15,407 nt of DNA, taken from NCBI GenBank assembly GCA_964490765.1, contig CAZBDV010000044.1, positions 1-15,407 on the forward strand, given 5' to 3'. The DNA is from CAZBDV01 sp964490765 (GTDB taxonomy: Bacteria > Cloacimonadota > Cloacimonadia > Cloacimonadales > JAJBBL01). Under the pieces are notes generated by a model, which was given only the letters and a program-made list of their open reading frames with translations, did no database searches and had not been told where the DNA came from. This document shows positions 6,822-13,771 of the stretch, piece by piece. How positions within the stretch are numbered: the first letter of the stretch is position 1; each line of letters begins with the position of its first letter. A program made the position numbers and the translations under genes.

Positions 6822-7235
6822 ATGAGTTTATCTGATCCGATAGCTGATGCATTGACCAAAATACGCAATGCATATCGTGCCGGACATAAAGAGGTTACTA
6901 TAAACCATAGTAATATCGTAGAAGCCATAGTGAGGGTTTTGTCCGACGAGAATTTTATCAATAGTTACGAAATAACCGAGATCTTGACAGATAGAGGTGG
7001 TTCCAGGAAGGGTGTATCCATAAATCTGAGATATACGAATAACGGACAATCTGTTATTGCCGGTCTGGAAAGGGTCAGCCGACCCGGACGCCGCGTCTAT
7101 GTTAAAGCAGATAATTTGCCACGAGTTTATAACAACATCGGTTGTGCAATTCTTTCAACCAATAACGGTGTGTTGGTTGACCGCGTAGCACGAGAGAAGA
7201 AGATCGGCGGCGAATACATATGCAAGATCTGGTAG
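6822..7235 (+). CDS. rpsH: 30S ribosomal protein S8
   Basis: S8 (uS8) binds the central domain of 16S rRNA and is the translational repressor of the spc operon in E. coli. The 137-residue product begins MSLSDPIADALTKIRNAYRA and ends with the signature STNNGVLVDRVAREKKIGGE followed by YICKIW, matching the family's usual ISTSxGxMTDxxAR...GGE...W ending with conservative changes. GGAGG at 6811-6815 precedes the ATG by 6 nt. The 55-nt gap upstream is the longest in the spc block apart from the one after rpmC, and I see no clear structure in it. Confidence 0.97.
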   Translation: MSLSDPIADALTKIRNAYRAGHKEVTINHSNIVEAIVRVLSDENFINSYEITEILTDRGGSRKGVSINLRYTNNGQSVIAGLERVSRPGRRVYVKADNLPRVYNNIGCAILSTNNGVLVDRVAREKKIGGEYICKIW

Positions 7236-7250
7236 GATTGAGGAGGAATT

Positions 7251-7835
7251 GTGTCACGAATAGGTAAAAACCCCATAACAATCCCGGAAGGTGTTACTAT
7301 AGAAACTCTGGCTAAAGATAATAGCTCTATTATAAAGGTAAAAGGGAAACTGGGTGAGTTACAATATAAACTTAACAGCGGTATAAATCTGGAACAAGAG
7401 GACAGTACACTCAAGATTACCCGAAAAGACGATTCCAAAGAGCAGAGGTCTCTGCATGGACTTACTCGAGCCCTGATTTCTAATATGGTAGAAGGGGTCA
7501 GTAAGGGTTATGAAAAGATACTGGAAGTTATTGGAACCGGATATAGTGCCGAGAGAGTCGGACCCTGGCTCAAATTGGTGCTCGGTTATTCTCACGATAT
7601 TCTGATTGAGGTTCCCGATCACCTTACAGTGGAGACTGAAGCAGTCCCCCGTAGTAAGGGTGGAAGAAGTAACATTCAATCACTTGTGAAAGTAAAGGGG
7701 ATTTCCAAAGAGGATGTTGGTAAGTTCTCTGCAGAAGTAAGACATTGCCGTCCTCCTGAAAATTACAAGGGGAAGGGAATCAGATACCAGGGTGAATATG
7801 TCCGCATAAAAGCTGGAAAAGCTGGTGCTAAATAA
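7251..7835 (+). CDS. rplF: 50S ribosomal protein L6
   Basis: L6 (uL6) lies near the factor-binding site of the 50S subunit and consists of two related domains. Translation starts at GTG 7251, with AGGAGG at 7241-7246 just upstream; the next residues SRIGKNPITIPEGV are the standard N-terminus. The second domain contains IGTGYSAE and the family motif RPPENYKGKGIRYQGE (167-182). At 194 residues it is longer than the usual 177-180. Most of the excess is an insertion at about 131-144 (AVPRSKGGRSNIQS) between a strand and the KVKGISKE segment. Confidence 0.97.
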   Translation: MSRIGKNPITIPEGVTIETLAKDNSSIIKVKGKLGELQYKLNSGINLEQEDSTLKITRKDDSKEQRSLHGLTRALISNMVEGVSKGYEKILEVIGTGYSAERVGPWLKLVLGYSHDILIEVPDHLTVETEAVPRSKGGRSNIQSLVKVKGISKEDVGKFSAEVRHCRPPENYKGKGIRYQGEYVRIKAGKAGAK

Positions 7836-7853
7836 TGTGCTGGGGAGCTAAAA

Positions 7854-8225
7854 ATGTTAAAAGATAAAACCATACGCAAAAAAATGTCCAAGAACAGAAG
7901 ACACTGGGCTATCAGGAAGAAAATCAGTGGAACAAGCGAAAAGCCGAGATTAGTCGTCTTTAGAAGCCTGAAGCATATATACGCTCAAATAGTGGATGAT
8001 ATAGAAGGGAAGACTATTGTCGCCTCTTCTACTCTGGCCAAAGATATTACGATCGATAAGAAAAAGAAAAAGACGGAACAGAGTTATCAGGTCGGCTTGA
8101 AATTAGGCGAAAAGGCTCTGGCTAATGGAATAACCAGTATCTGTTTCGACCGTGCTGGCTATAAATACCACGGCAGGGTGAAAGCTCTGGCAGATGGTGC
8201 CCGTAAAGCCGGATTAAACTTCTAA
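7854..8225 (+). CDS. rplR: 50S ribosomal protein L18
   Basis: L18 (uL18) binds 5S rRNA together with L5 in the central protuberance. The 123-residue product has a basic N-terminus (KKMSKNRRHWAIRKKISGTS), then the conserved KPRLVVFRSLKHIYAQIVDD segment, and ends with ICFDRAGYKYHGRVKALADG followed by ARKAGLNF, the family's usual C-terminus. A lysine-rich insertion-like stretch DKKKKKTEQS lies in the variable middle. GGGGAG at 7842-7847 is 6 nt upstream of the ATG. Confidence 0.97.
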   Translation: MLKDKTIRKKMSKNRRHWAIRKKISGTSEKPRLVVFRSLKHIYAQIVDDIEGKTIVASSTLAKDITIDKKKKKTEQSYQVGLKLGEKALANGITSICFDRAGYKYHGRVKALADGARKAGLNF

Positions 8226-8241
8226 GGGATGGAGGGATATT

Positions 8242-8793
8242 TTGATTAACAGAGATAGAAACGAAATTGTGGAATTTGAAGTCGAAAAGATTGTCGATAC
8301 TAATAGGGTTGCCAAGGTTGTTAAGGGTGGCCGAAACTTCAGCTTTAGTGCGATTGTTGTCGTAGGAGACAAGAAAGGGCATGTTGGTGTTGGTACCGGC
8401 AAAGCCAATGAGATAGTCGATGCAATCCGCAAAGCCAAGGAAAAGGCTGCCAAACAGATGTTCAAGGTTCCTATAGTAAACGGAACTATCCCTCATGAAA
8501 TTTTGGGAAGATTTGGAGCCAGTAAGATATTGTTGAAGCCTGCAAGTCCCGGTACAGGAGTAATAGCGGGAGGACCTGCCAGGGCTATACTGGAAGCAGC
8601 TGGAATAGAGAACATTCTCTCAAAGTCTCTCGGCTCTAATACCTCAGGGAATGTCGTTAAGGCTACTGTTCAGGGGCTTAAGAACCTGAGAACAATAGCA
8701 CAGGCTGCCGCCTTACGTGGCAAAAAGGTCCATGAATTGACCGGACAGAAACCATTAGAAGCCAAGGATGAGGTTCATAATGAAGCAGATTAA
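8242..8793 (+). CDS. rpsE: 30S ribosomal protein S5
   Basis: S5 (uS5) takes part in mRNA helicase activity and decoding fidelity. The start is a UUG at 8242, preceded by GGAGG at 8231-8235, giving MINRDRNEIVEFEVEKIVD. The double-stranded-RNA-binding fold is seen at about 29-55 (GGRNFSFSAIVVVGDKKGHVG then VGTGKA), and the C-terminal domain has SPGTGVIAGGPARAILEAAG (102-121). The protein is 183 residues, slightly longer than usual, with a modest acidic tail EAKDEVHNEAD. Its last 14 nt overlap the rpmD start. Confidence 0.97.
   Translation: MINRDRNEIVEFEVEKIVDTNRVAKVVKGGRNFSFSAIVVVGDKKGHVGVGTGKANEIVDAIRKAKEKAAKQMFKVPIVNGTIPHEILGRFGASKILLKPASPGTGVIAGGPARAILEAAGIENILSKSLGSNTSGNVVKATVQGLKNLRTIAQAAALRGKKVHELTGQKPLEAKDEVHNEAD
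8767..8774 (+). promoter_or_regulatory. Ribosome binding site that decides the rpmD start
   Basis: GATGAGGT at 8767-8774 lies inside the rpsE end and 5 nt before ATG 8780. An upstream in-frame ATG at 8768 sits within this site and would add MRFI, so 8780 is the better start. Confidence 0.65.
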
Positions 8794-9241
8794 AGTTACA
8801 CAGATCAGGAGTACGATCAAAAGAGATGAGACCCAGAAGAGAACGATTCAGGCTCTCGGTCTCGGAAAGATCAACCGTTCCAAGATTCATAACGATACTC
8901 CGGCAATCAGAGGGATGATCAATAAAGTACATCATCTTGTTATGGTTGAAGATGTAGTCCCTGCAAAAACAGCCGAACCGGAAGTGAAAAAGGAAAAGCC
9001 GGCAGTAAAGAAGGCTTCTGAAAATAAGGCCGAAAAACCTCAAAAAACAGAAAAGGGCAAAGAGCCAACTGAAAAGAAAGAGGATCCTAAGGACCAGGAA
9101 CCTGTCAAGAAACCTCGTGCCAGAAAAGAGAAGCAAGAGGGTGAAGCAGGGGAAGGTAAGAAGAGTGTCAAGAAGCCGGATACCGGAAAAGAGAAAGAGG
9201 ACAAGCAAACAGAGACTACCAAGAGAGTAGATAATGAATAA
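8780..9241 (+). CDS. rpmD: 50S ribosomal protein L30 with long Lys/Glu-rich tail
   Basis: The first ~60 residues are bacterial L30 (uL30): KQIKVTQIRSTIKRDETQKR, ALGLGKINRS and the closing IRGMINKVHHLVMVEDV, which match this small 50S protein. It normally ends there at 58-60 residues. Here the same frame continues for a further 93 residues (61-153), of which I count 26 Lys and 18 Glu, with no hydrophobic core. It is therefore probably disordered. No break or internal start is apparent, so it reads as an extension and not as a separate gene. ATG 8780 is preferred over the in-frame ATG 8768 because of the ribosome binding site. The gene lies in the normal rpsE-rpmD-rplO order. Confidence 0.93.
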   Translation: MKQIKVTQIRSTIKRDETQKRTIQALGLGKINRSKIHNDTPAIRGMINKVHHLVMVEDVVPAKTAEPEVKKEKPAVKKASENKAEKPQKTEKGKEPTEKKEDPKDQEPVKKPRARKEKQEGEAGEGKKSVKKPDTGKEKEDKQTETTKRVDNE

Positions 9242-9260
9242 ATTCAATGAGGAGATATAG

Positions 9261-9839
9261 ATGTCACTCCATAATATACGACGACCAGAAATTAAAAAAG
9301 GGAAGAAAAGATTAGGTAAAGGCGAAGGTTCAGGACCGGGCAAACAGGCCGGAAAAGGACATAAAGGACAGAAGTCACGTTCTGGTGGTAATATTCCAGC
9401 CTGGTTCGAGGGTGGTCAGATGCCGATCCAGCGTAGGTTACCGAAGCGTGGATTCAAAAGTATCAACCGTCGGGAATACAGGATCGTCAATTTAGAAAGA
9501 TTGTCGATTATCGAAGAAAACGAAATAGATATAGCCTTAATGGAGAGCAAAGGGATTATCAGGAAATGCTCTTCTAAAAGATATGTCCCTGTAAAGATAC
9601 TCGCTAATCTGGATGGTAAATTTTCCAGCAAAATAACCATCAAAGCCGATGCTTTCTCAAAAAAGGCAATCGAGTTAATCGAAGCTAACGGTGGAAAGGT
9701 TATTACCCCTGAATTGATAGCTAAGAAGGATAATAAGCAGAGTCATAACAGAGAGCAAAAAGAGAAGAACCAGAGCCCAGCAGAAGCAGAAGAGAATAAG
9801 AGCTCGGGCGATAACGACAGAGGAGATGAAACTTGTTAG
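9261..9839 (+). CDS. rplO: 50S ribosomal protein L15 with charged C-terminal tail
   Basis: L15 (uL15) is an assembly protein of the 50S subunit with a long glycine/arginine-rich N-terminal arm. The arm is plain here: RLGKGEGSGPGKQAGKGHKG (18-37), SRSGGNIPAWFEGGQMPIQR (39-58) and LPKRGF. The globular part ends near residue 153 (KVITPELIAKK). About 39 hydrophilic residues follow, rich in Asn, Glu, Lys and Asp, making 192 residues against the usual ~145-150. GAGGAG at 9249-9254 is 6 nt before the ATG. The final 7 nt overlap the secY start, so the tail also carries secY's ribosome binding site. Confidence 0.96.
   Translation: MSLHNIRRPEIKKGKKRLGKGEGSGPGKQAGKGHKGQKSRSGGNIPAWFEGGQMPIQRRLPKRGFKSINRREYRIVNLERLSIIEENEIDIALMESKGIIRKCSSKRYVPVKILANLDGKFSSKITIKADAFSKKAIELIEANGGKVITPELIAKKDNKQSHNREQKEKNQSPAEAEENKSSGDNDRGDETC
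9821..9825 (+). promoter_or_regulatory. Ribosome binding site for the UUG start of secY
   Basis: AGGAG at 9821-9825 lies 7 nt before TTG 9833, inside the end of rplO. The ATG at 9826 is out of frame and stops after five codons, so the UUG is chosen. Confidence 0.7.
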
Positions 9840-11152
9840 ATAGCTTGACTAATGTATTCAAGATACCGGACCTGAAGAAGAAGATACTGATTACCGGTCT
9901 GTTTTTGATCTTGTACCGTTTAGGCAGTTTCATACCGACACCTGGTATTGATGCTTCTGTGCTCCAGGAGATATTCAGTGCTCCAGGAGCAGACAGAACT
10001 CTATTCGGGATGTTCGATATGTTCGTTGGTGGAAACTTTGAAAGAGCTTCCGTGTTTGCCCTGGGAATCATGCCGTATATTACAGCATCGATTGTTATTC
10101 AGTTGCTCGGTAGTATCATACCCTACTTTGAAAAGCTCAAGAAAGAGGGTGCTGAAGGGCAGAAGAAGATAGCCCAGATTACAAGATACGGAACAGTTAT
10201 AATTGCTGCATTTAATGCTATCGGTATCAGCTTCTTCCTGCAGAGCCTTGAGAGTGCCAGCGGACTGAGAGCTGTTCAGACTCCCGGGTTTATGTTTATC
10301 TTTACTACCGTCGTAACGATGGTGACCGGAACAATTGTTATAATGTGGCTTGGTGAACAGATAACGGAGCACGGAATAGGCAACGGGATATCACTTATTA
10401 TCTTTGCCGGTATTATAGCCCGTTATCCGCAGGGTTTCCTGATGATGTTCAATATGGTAAGGGCTGGAGCAATGAGTATATTTATGAGTATTCTGGTTAT
10501 TGCTATCATGGTCGGGGTTACCGCTGCAGTCATACTTGTTACTGAAGCAACACGAAAGATACCTGTTCAATATGCCAAGAGGATTATCGGTAGAAAGATG
10601 TACGGTGGACAGAGCACTCATATTCCCCTGAGAGTGAATACTGCAGGTGTTATTCCCATCATCTTTGCCCAATCGGTTATTATGTTTCCGAGAACTATTG
10701 CTACTTTCTTCCCGGAAAGTAATGTTATGGATGTCATTATTAGATGGCTTTCTCCCGGCGAATTTGTCTATACAACTCTATATGTTCTGCTGATTGTCTT
10801 TTTTGCCTATTTCTATACTGCGATAATTTTAAATCCGGTAGAAATGGCAGATAATATGAAGAAATACGGTGGCTTTATTCCCGGGAAAAAACCTGGTAAG
10901 AAAACCGCTGAATATATTAATAACGTACTGACCAGAATAACCCTGCCTGGAGCAGTATTCTTTGCTTTTGTAGCAGTATTGCCCGAATTCATGTCAAAAT
11001 ATGCTAATCTGCCATTCTATTTCGGCGGAACGGGGTTGATCATTATTGTCGGTGTTGCTCTCGACACACTACAGCAGATAGAATCTCATCTGGTTATGAG
11101 GCACTATGAAGGTTTCATGAAAAAGGGGAAACTCAGAGGGCGTAGAGGTTAA
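9833..11152 (+). CDS. secY: Preprotein translocase channel subunit SecY
   Basis: SecY is the membrane channel through which SecA or ribosomes thread secretory and membrane proteins, in complex with SecE and SecG. The 439-residue product has the family's ten-helix layout. It begins with an amphipathic N-terminus (FKIPDLKKKILITGLFLILY), followed by the plug region FDMFVGGNFE (61-70) and the GIMPYITASIVIQLL segment (78-92). The cytoplasmic loop EATRKIPVQYAKR (238-250) lies before helix 7, and RVNTAGVIPIIFAQS (267-281) in helix 7. It also has NPVEMADNMKKYGGFIPG (334-351) and ends HYEGFMKKGKLRGRRG. The start is a UUG overlapping rplO by 7 nt. Unlike in many bacteria, adk does not follow. Confidence 0.97.
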   Translation: MLDSLTNVFKIPDLKKKILITGLFLILYRLGSFIPTPGIDASVLQEIFSAPGADRTLFGMFDMFVGGNFERASVFALGIMPYITASIVIQLLGSIIPYFEKLKKEGAEGQKKIAQITRYGTVIIAAFNAIGISFFLQSLESASGLRAVQTPGFMFIFTTVVTMVTGTIVIMWLGEQITEHGIGNGISLIIFAGIIARYPQGFLMMFNMVRAGAMSIFMSILVIAIMVGVTAAVILVTEATRKIPVQYAKRIIGRKMYGGQSTHIPLRVNTAGVIPIIFAQSVIMFPRTIATFFPESNVMDVIIRWLSPGEFVYTTLYVLLIVFFAYFYTAIILNPVEMADNMKKYGGFIPGKKPGKKTAEYINNVLTRITLPGAVFFAFVAVLPEFMSKYANLPFYFGGTGLIIIVGVALDTLQQIESHLVMRHYEGFMKKGKLRGRRG

Positions 11153-11177
11153 GGAGAGTAATCTCTGGAATTATAAT

Positions 11178-11933
11178 ATGAACGAGAAGAGAGTGAATAG
11201 CGATATTCAGAAAATTATGGAATGTTGCAAGATAGTTGCAGAAATCCTGGACACCATGGGTGAGATGGTAAAACCGGGAATATCTACACTGGCATTGAAC
11301 AGCAAGGCAGAGGAGATAATCAGGCGCAATAACGCCTCTCCAGCTTTCAAGGGTTATTCTGTCCCTGGGTTGCCACCATTTCCAGCTGCTATCTGTGCTT
11401 CTGTTAATTCCTGTATCGTTCATGGTATCCCCAGAGAAGATGTTGTATTGAAAGAGGGTGATATTATCGGTGTTGATGTTGGCGTCGGCAAACATGGTTT
11501 TTTCGGTGATGCTGCCAGAACCTATGCTGTTGGTATGATCAGCAGTAAGGCAAAATCCTTGATGGAGGTAACAAAAACCTCATTGATGAAGGGAATAAAG
11601 CAGGCAGTAGCTGGAGGGACAGTTGGTAATATCTCTCACGCTATAGGTAGTTATGTTACAAAGAAGGGATATTTCGTAGCAGACAGGTTGACCGGCCACG
11701 GTGTGGGCAGAAACCTGCACGAAGATCCAATAATACCCAACATCGGCGTCAGAGGTCATGGTAAAAGATTAAGAGAAGGAATGACTCTCGCTATTGAACC
11801 AATGGTTAATATCGGAACAAACAGGGTAAATGAGATCGGCTGGGAGTTCTATGTTGCCGATAACTCTCTGTCTGCTCATTTCGAACACACGATATTAATA
11901 ACAGACGATGAACCATTAATCTTAACCCAATAG
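11178..11933 (+). CDS. map: Methionine aminopeptidase, type I
   Basis: This cytosolic dinuclear-metal enzyme removes the initiator methionine from nascent proteins. The 251-residue product has all five expected metal ligands: Asp100 (GVDVG), Asp111 (FGDAART), His174 (GHGVGR), Glu207 (IEPM) and Glu236 (FEHT). It also has His82 in VHGIP and His181 in GRNLHED. No N-terminal zinc-finger extension is present, so it is the short type Ia-like form. The only strong purine box (AAGGAG at 11151-11156) is 21 nt from the ATG, with a small 4-bp hairpin (11155-11166) in between. GTG 11193 is a less likely alternative start. Its place next to infA is standard. Confidence 0.96.
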   Translation: MNEKRVNSDIQKIMECCKIVAEILDTMGEMVKPGISTLALNSKAEEIIRRNNASPAFKGYSVPGLPPFPAAICASVNSCIVHGIPREDVVLKEGDIIGVDVGVGKHGFFGDAARTYAVGMISSKAKSLMEVTKTSLMKGIKQAVAGGTVGNISHAIGSYVTKKGYFVADRLTGHGVGRNLHEDPIIPNIGVRGHGKRLREGMTLAIEPMVNIGTNRVNEIGWEFYVADNSLSAHFEHTILITDDEPLILTQ

Positions 11934-11942
11934 GTAACAATT

Positions 11943-12161
11943 ATGGCAAAAGATGGTGTTATTGAAGTAGAAGGTGTTGTAAAAGAGGCTTTGCCCAATA
12001 CCTTCTTTCGTGTAGAGCTGGAAAACGGACACGAAATCCTGGCTCATAGTTCCGGAAAAATGAGAATGCACTATATCAGGATTCTTCCCGGAGATAAGGT
12101 TAAAGTAGAATTATCACCCTACGATTTGAACAGAGGGAGAATCACTTATAGATACAAGTAA
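11943..12161 (+). CDS. infA: Translation initiation factor IF-1
   Basis: IF-1 occupies the A site of the 30S subunit during initiation. The 72-residue product is the exact usual length and a single OB fold: MAKDGVIEVEGVVKEALPNT, FRVELENGHEILAHSSGKMR, then MHYIRILPGDKVKVELSPYD and the closing LNRGRITYRYK. Nine nucleotides separate it from map. The ribosome binding site is weak (AGGTAA at the map stop), so translation may depend partly on coupling to map. Confidence 0.98.
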   Translation: MAKDGVIEVEGVVKEALPNTFFRVELENGHEILAHSSGKMRMHYIRILPGDKVKVELSPYDLNRGRITYRYK

Positions 12162-12206
12162 GTGAGCCTCTCAGGGTGCAGCAAATAATAATTATTGGAG
12201 TATATT

Positions 12207-12323
12207 ATGAAAGTACGCTCATCAGTGAAGAAGATGTGTAAGGACTGTAAAATTATTGTCCGTAACGGGATAGTGAGAGTTTTATGTCCAAGTAATCCAA
12301 AACATAAGCAGAGACAAGGGTAA
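12207..12323 (+). CDS. rpmJ: 50S ribosomal protein L36 (zinc-binding form)
   Basis: A 38-codon gene reads MKVRSSVKKMCKDCKIIVRN then GIVRVLCPSNPKHKQRQG, the classic L36 (bL36). It is the smallest 50S protein and binds 23S rRNA near the GTPase centre. The zinc ligands are present: Cys11, Cys14, Cys27 and His33. This is the cysteine-containing form, as opposed to the zinc-independent paralogue some bacteria switch to under zinc limitation. GGAG at 12197-12200 lies 6 nt before the ATG. The 45-nt gap after infA contains a short AT palindrome (AATAATTATT) but no clear signal. Position between infA and rpsM is typical. Confidence 0.97.
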   Translation: MKVRSSVKKMCKDCKIIVRNGIVRVLCPSNPKHKQRQG

Positions 12324-12334
12324 GGAGGAGATAA

Positions 12335-12709
12335 TTGGCACACATAGCTGGTATTGAAATACCCAATAACAAAAGAGTTGTTATAGGGTTGACTTATATT
12401 TACGGTATTGGCAAGTCCACTGCCCAGATGATTCTGAATAAGGCCAATGTAGACGAAAATAAGAAAGTCAAGGAACTAACTGTTGATGAAGAGAAGATGA
12501 TCAGGAATATTATTCAGAACGATTATATTGTTGAAGGAACTCTAAGAACACAGACAACGATGAATATAAAGCGTTTGATGGAGATCGGATCGTATCGTGG
12601 TTTACGTCACAAACGAGGGCTACCGGTCCGTGGTCAGAGAACTCATACTAATGCAAGGACCAGAAAAGGCCCCAGGCCGGGTTCATTAAGTGCTAAGAGG
12701 AAAAAATAG
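12335..12709 (+). CDS. rpsM: 30S ribosomal protein S13
   Basis: S13 (uS13) lies in the 30S head, bridges to L5 and touches P-site tRNA. Translation starts at UUG 12335, preceded by the strong AAGGAGGAG at 12322-12330, and gives AHIAGIEIPNNKRVVIGLTY as in the family. Further signatures are IYGIGKSTAQ, the helix-two-turns-helix region, GSYRGLRHKRGLPVRGQRTH and NARTRKGPRPG at the basic C-terminus. The 124-residue length is normal. The next gene follows by 9 nt. Confidence 0.98.
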   Translation: MAHIAGIEIPNNKRVVIGLTYIYGIGKSTAQMILNKANVDENKKVKELTVDEEKMIRNIIQNDYIVEGTLRTQTTMNIKRLMEIGSYRGLRHKRGLPVRGQRTHTNARTRKGPRPGSLSAKRKK

Positions 12710-12718
12710 GGGTGCAGA

Positions 12719-13114
12719 ATGGCTAAGAAAGCAATAAGGAAGACGAAAAAGAAGAGAGTAAGGCTGGCTTACGATGAAGGGATTGCTAACGTTCATTCCA
12801 GTTTCAATAATACGATAGTATCTATTTCTGATCAAGCCGGGAATACTATTGCCTGGTCAAGCGGTGGTAAGATCGGTTACAAGGGTTCCAAGAAAAGTAC
12901 CCCATTTGCTGCTCAGTTAGCTGCAGAGCAGGTAGCCAGGGCGGCCGCAGAGATGGGAATCACGAAAGTGAAAGTGATTGTCAAAGGACCGGGGGGCGGA
13001 CGAGAAGCTGCGATAAGATCAATTAATGCTGCCGGACTGAAAGTGGTAATGATAAAAGATACTACACCGATACCACACAACGGTTGTCGGCCACCGAAGC
13101 AAAGAAGAATATAA
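12719..13114 (+). CDS. rpsK: 30S ribosomal protein S11
   Basis: S11 (uS11) lies on the 30S platform near the mRNA exit. The 131-residue product contains IANVHSSFNNTIVSISDQAG, AWSSGGKIGYKGSKKSTPFA, VKGPGGGREAAIRSI and the invariant C-terminus TTPIPHNGCRPPKQRRI. The HNG segment is the known isoaspartate-prone site of the family. GGGGTG at 12709-12714, overlapping the rpsM stop, is the ribosome binding site. No anomaly was found. Confidence 0.98.
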   Translation: MAKKAIRKTKKKRVRLAYDEGIANVHSSFNNTIVSISDQAGNTIAWSSGGKIGYKGSKKSTPFAAQLAAEQVARAAAEMGITKVKVIVKGPGGGREAAIRSINAAGLKVVMIKDTTPIPHNGCRPPKQRRI

Positions 13115-13129
13115 CGGAGGCTAAAAATA

Positions 13130-13759
13130 ATGGCAAGATATACTGGCCCGATTTGTAGACTATGTCGCAGAGAAGGAACTAAATTATTTCTCAAAGGATT
13201 ACGCTGTAATACTGATAAATGTTCATTCGATCGAAGAAAATATGCTCCTGGAGACCATGGTCAGGGTTTCAGACGAAAGGTAAGTGATTACGGTATTCAT
13301 CTCCGTGAGAAGCAGAAGGCACGGCGAACCTATGGTGTATTAGAGAAGCAGTTTCGTAACTATTTCAAGATGGCAGATAAAAAAAGTGGTGTAACAGGTG
13401 AAAACCTTCTGCAACTTCTGGAGACGAGACTCGATAATCTTGTTTACAGGATGGGTTTTGCTCCATCACGTAATGCTGCCAGACAGCTGATCAGTCATGG
13501 ACACTTTACAGTTAACAAGAGAAAAGTCGATATACCCTCTTTTATCGTGAAACCGGAGCAGGAGATCGAGATTGCTGAGGGGAGTAGACAGATCAATATC
13601 ATTCAGGAAGCGATTGAAGCAGCGAGCGATGTAGATAAATTCGAATGGTTTGAGGTTGATAAAGATAGTTTTAAAGGTAGACTTCTGAGTATACCCAAGC
13701 GTGACCAGATACCGGTTGAGATTGATGAACGTTTGATTGTTGAATACTACTCTAAATAA
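13130..13759 (+). CDS. rpsD: 30S ribosomal protein S4 (zinc-binding form)
   Basis: S4 (uS4) initiates 30S body assembly and in several bacteria represses its own operon. The 209-residue product keeps an N-terminal zinc motif, with Cys9, Cys12, Cys26 and Cys31 in the pattern CxxC...CxxxxC. It continues with RRKYAPGDHGQGFRRKVSDY and the S4 RNA-binding domain LETRLDNLVYRMGFAPSRNA followed by ARQLISHGHF. It ends at RDQIPVEIDERLIVEYYSK. GGAGG at 13116-13120 is 9 nt before the ATG. The order rpsM-rpsK-rpsD-rpoA-rplQ is the classic alpha operon. I did not identify an S4-binding pseudoknot upstream of rpsM. Confidence 0.98.
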   Translation: MARYTGPICRLCRREGTKLFLKGLRCNTDKCSFDRRKYAPGDHGQGFRRKVSDYGIHLREKQKARRTYGVLEKQFRNYFKMADKKSGVTGENLLQLLETRLDNLVYRMGFAPSRNAARQLISHGHFTVNKRKVDIPSFIVKPEQEIEIAEGSRQINIIQEAIEAASDVDKFEWFEVDKDSFKGRLLSIPKRDQIPVEIDERLIVEYYSK

Positions 13760-13771
13760 AGAGAGGAGAGT

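Noticed and set aside
8678..9343. Antisense open frame of 221 codons opposite rpmD and the rplO start
   Set aside because: Its leucine/phenylalanine-rich translation is simply the complement of Lys/Glu-rich codons (AAG/GAG read as CTT/CTC). It looks membrane-like by composition only and opposes conserved rpsE, rpmD and rplO sequence.
12162..12206. AT-rich palindrome (AATAATTATT) between infA and rpmJ as promoter or operator
   Set aside because: It is short and of low complexity, and no matching -35 element is present.
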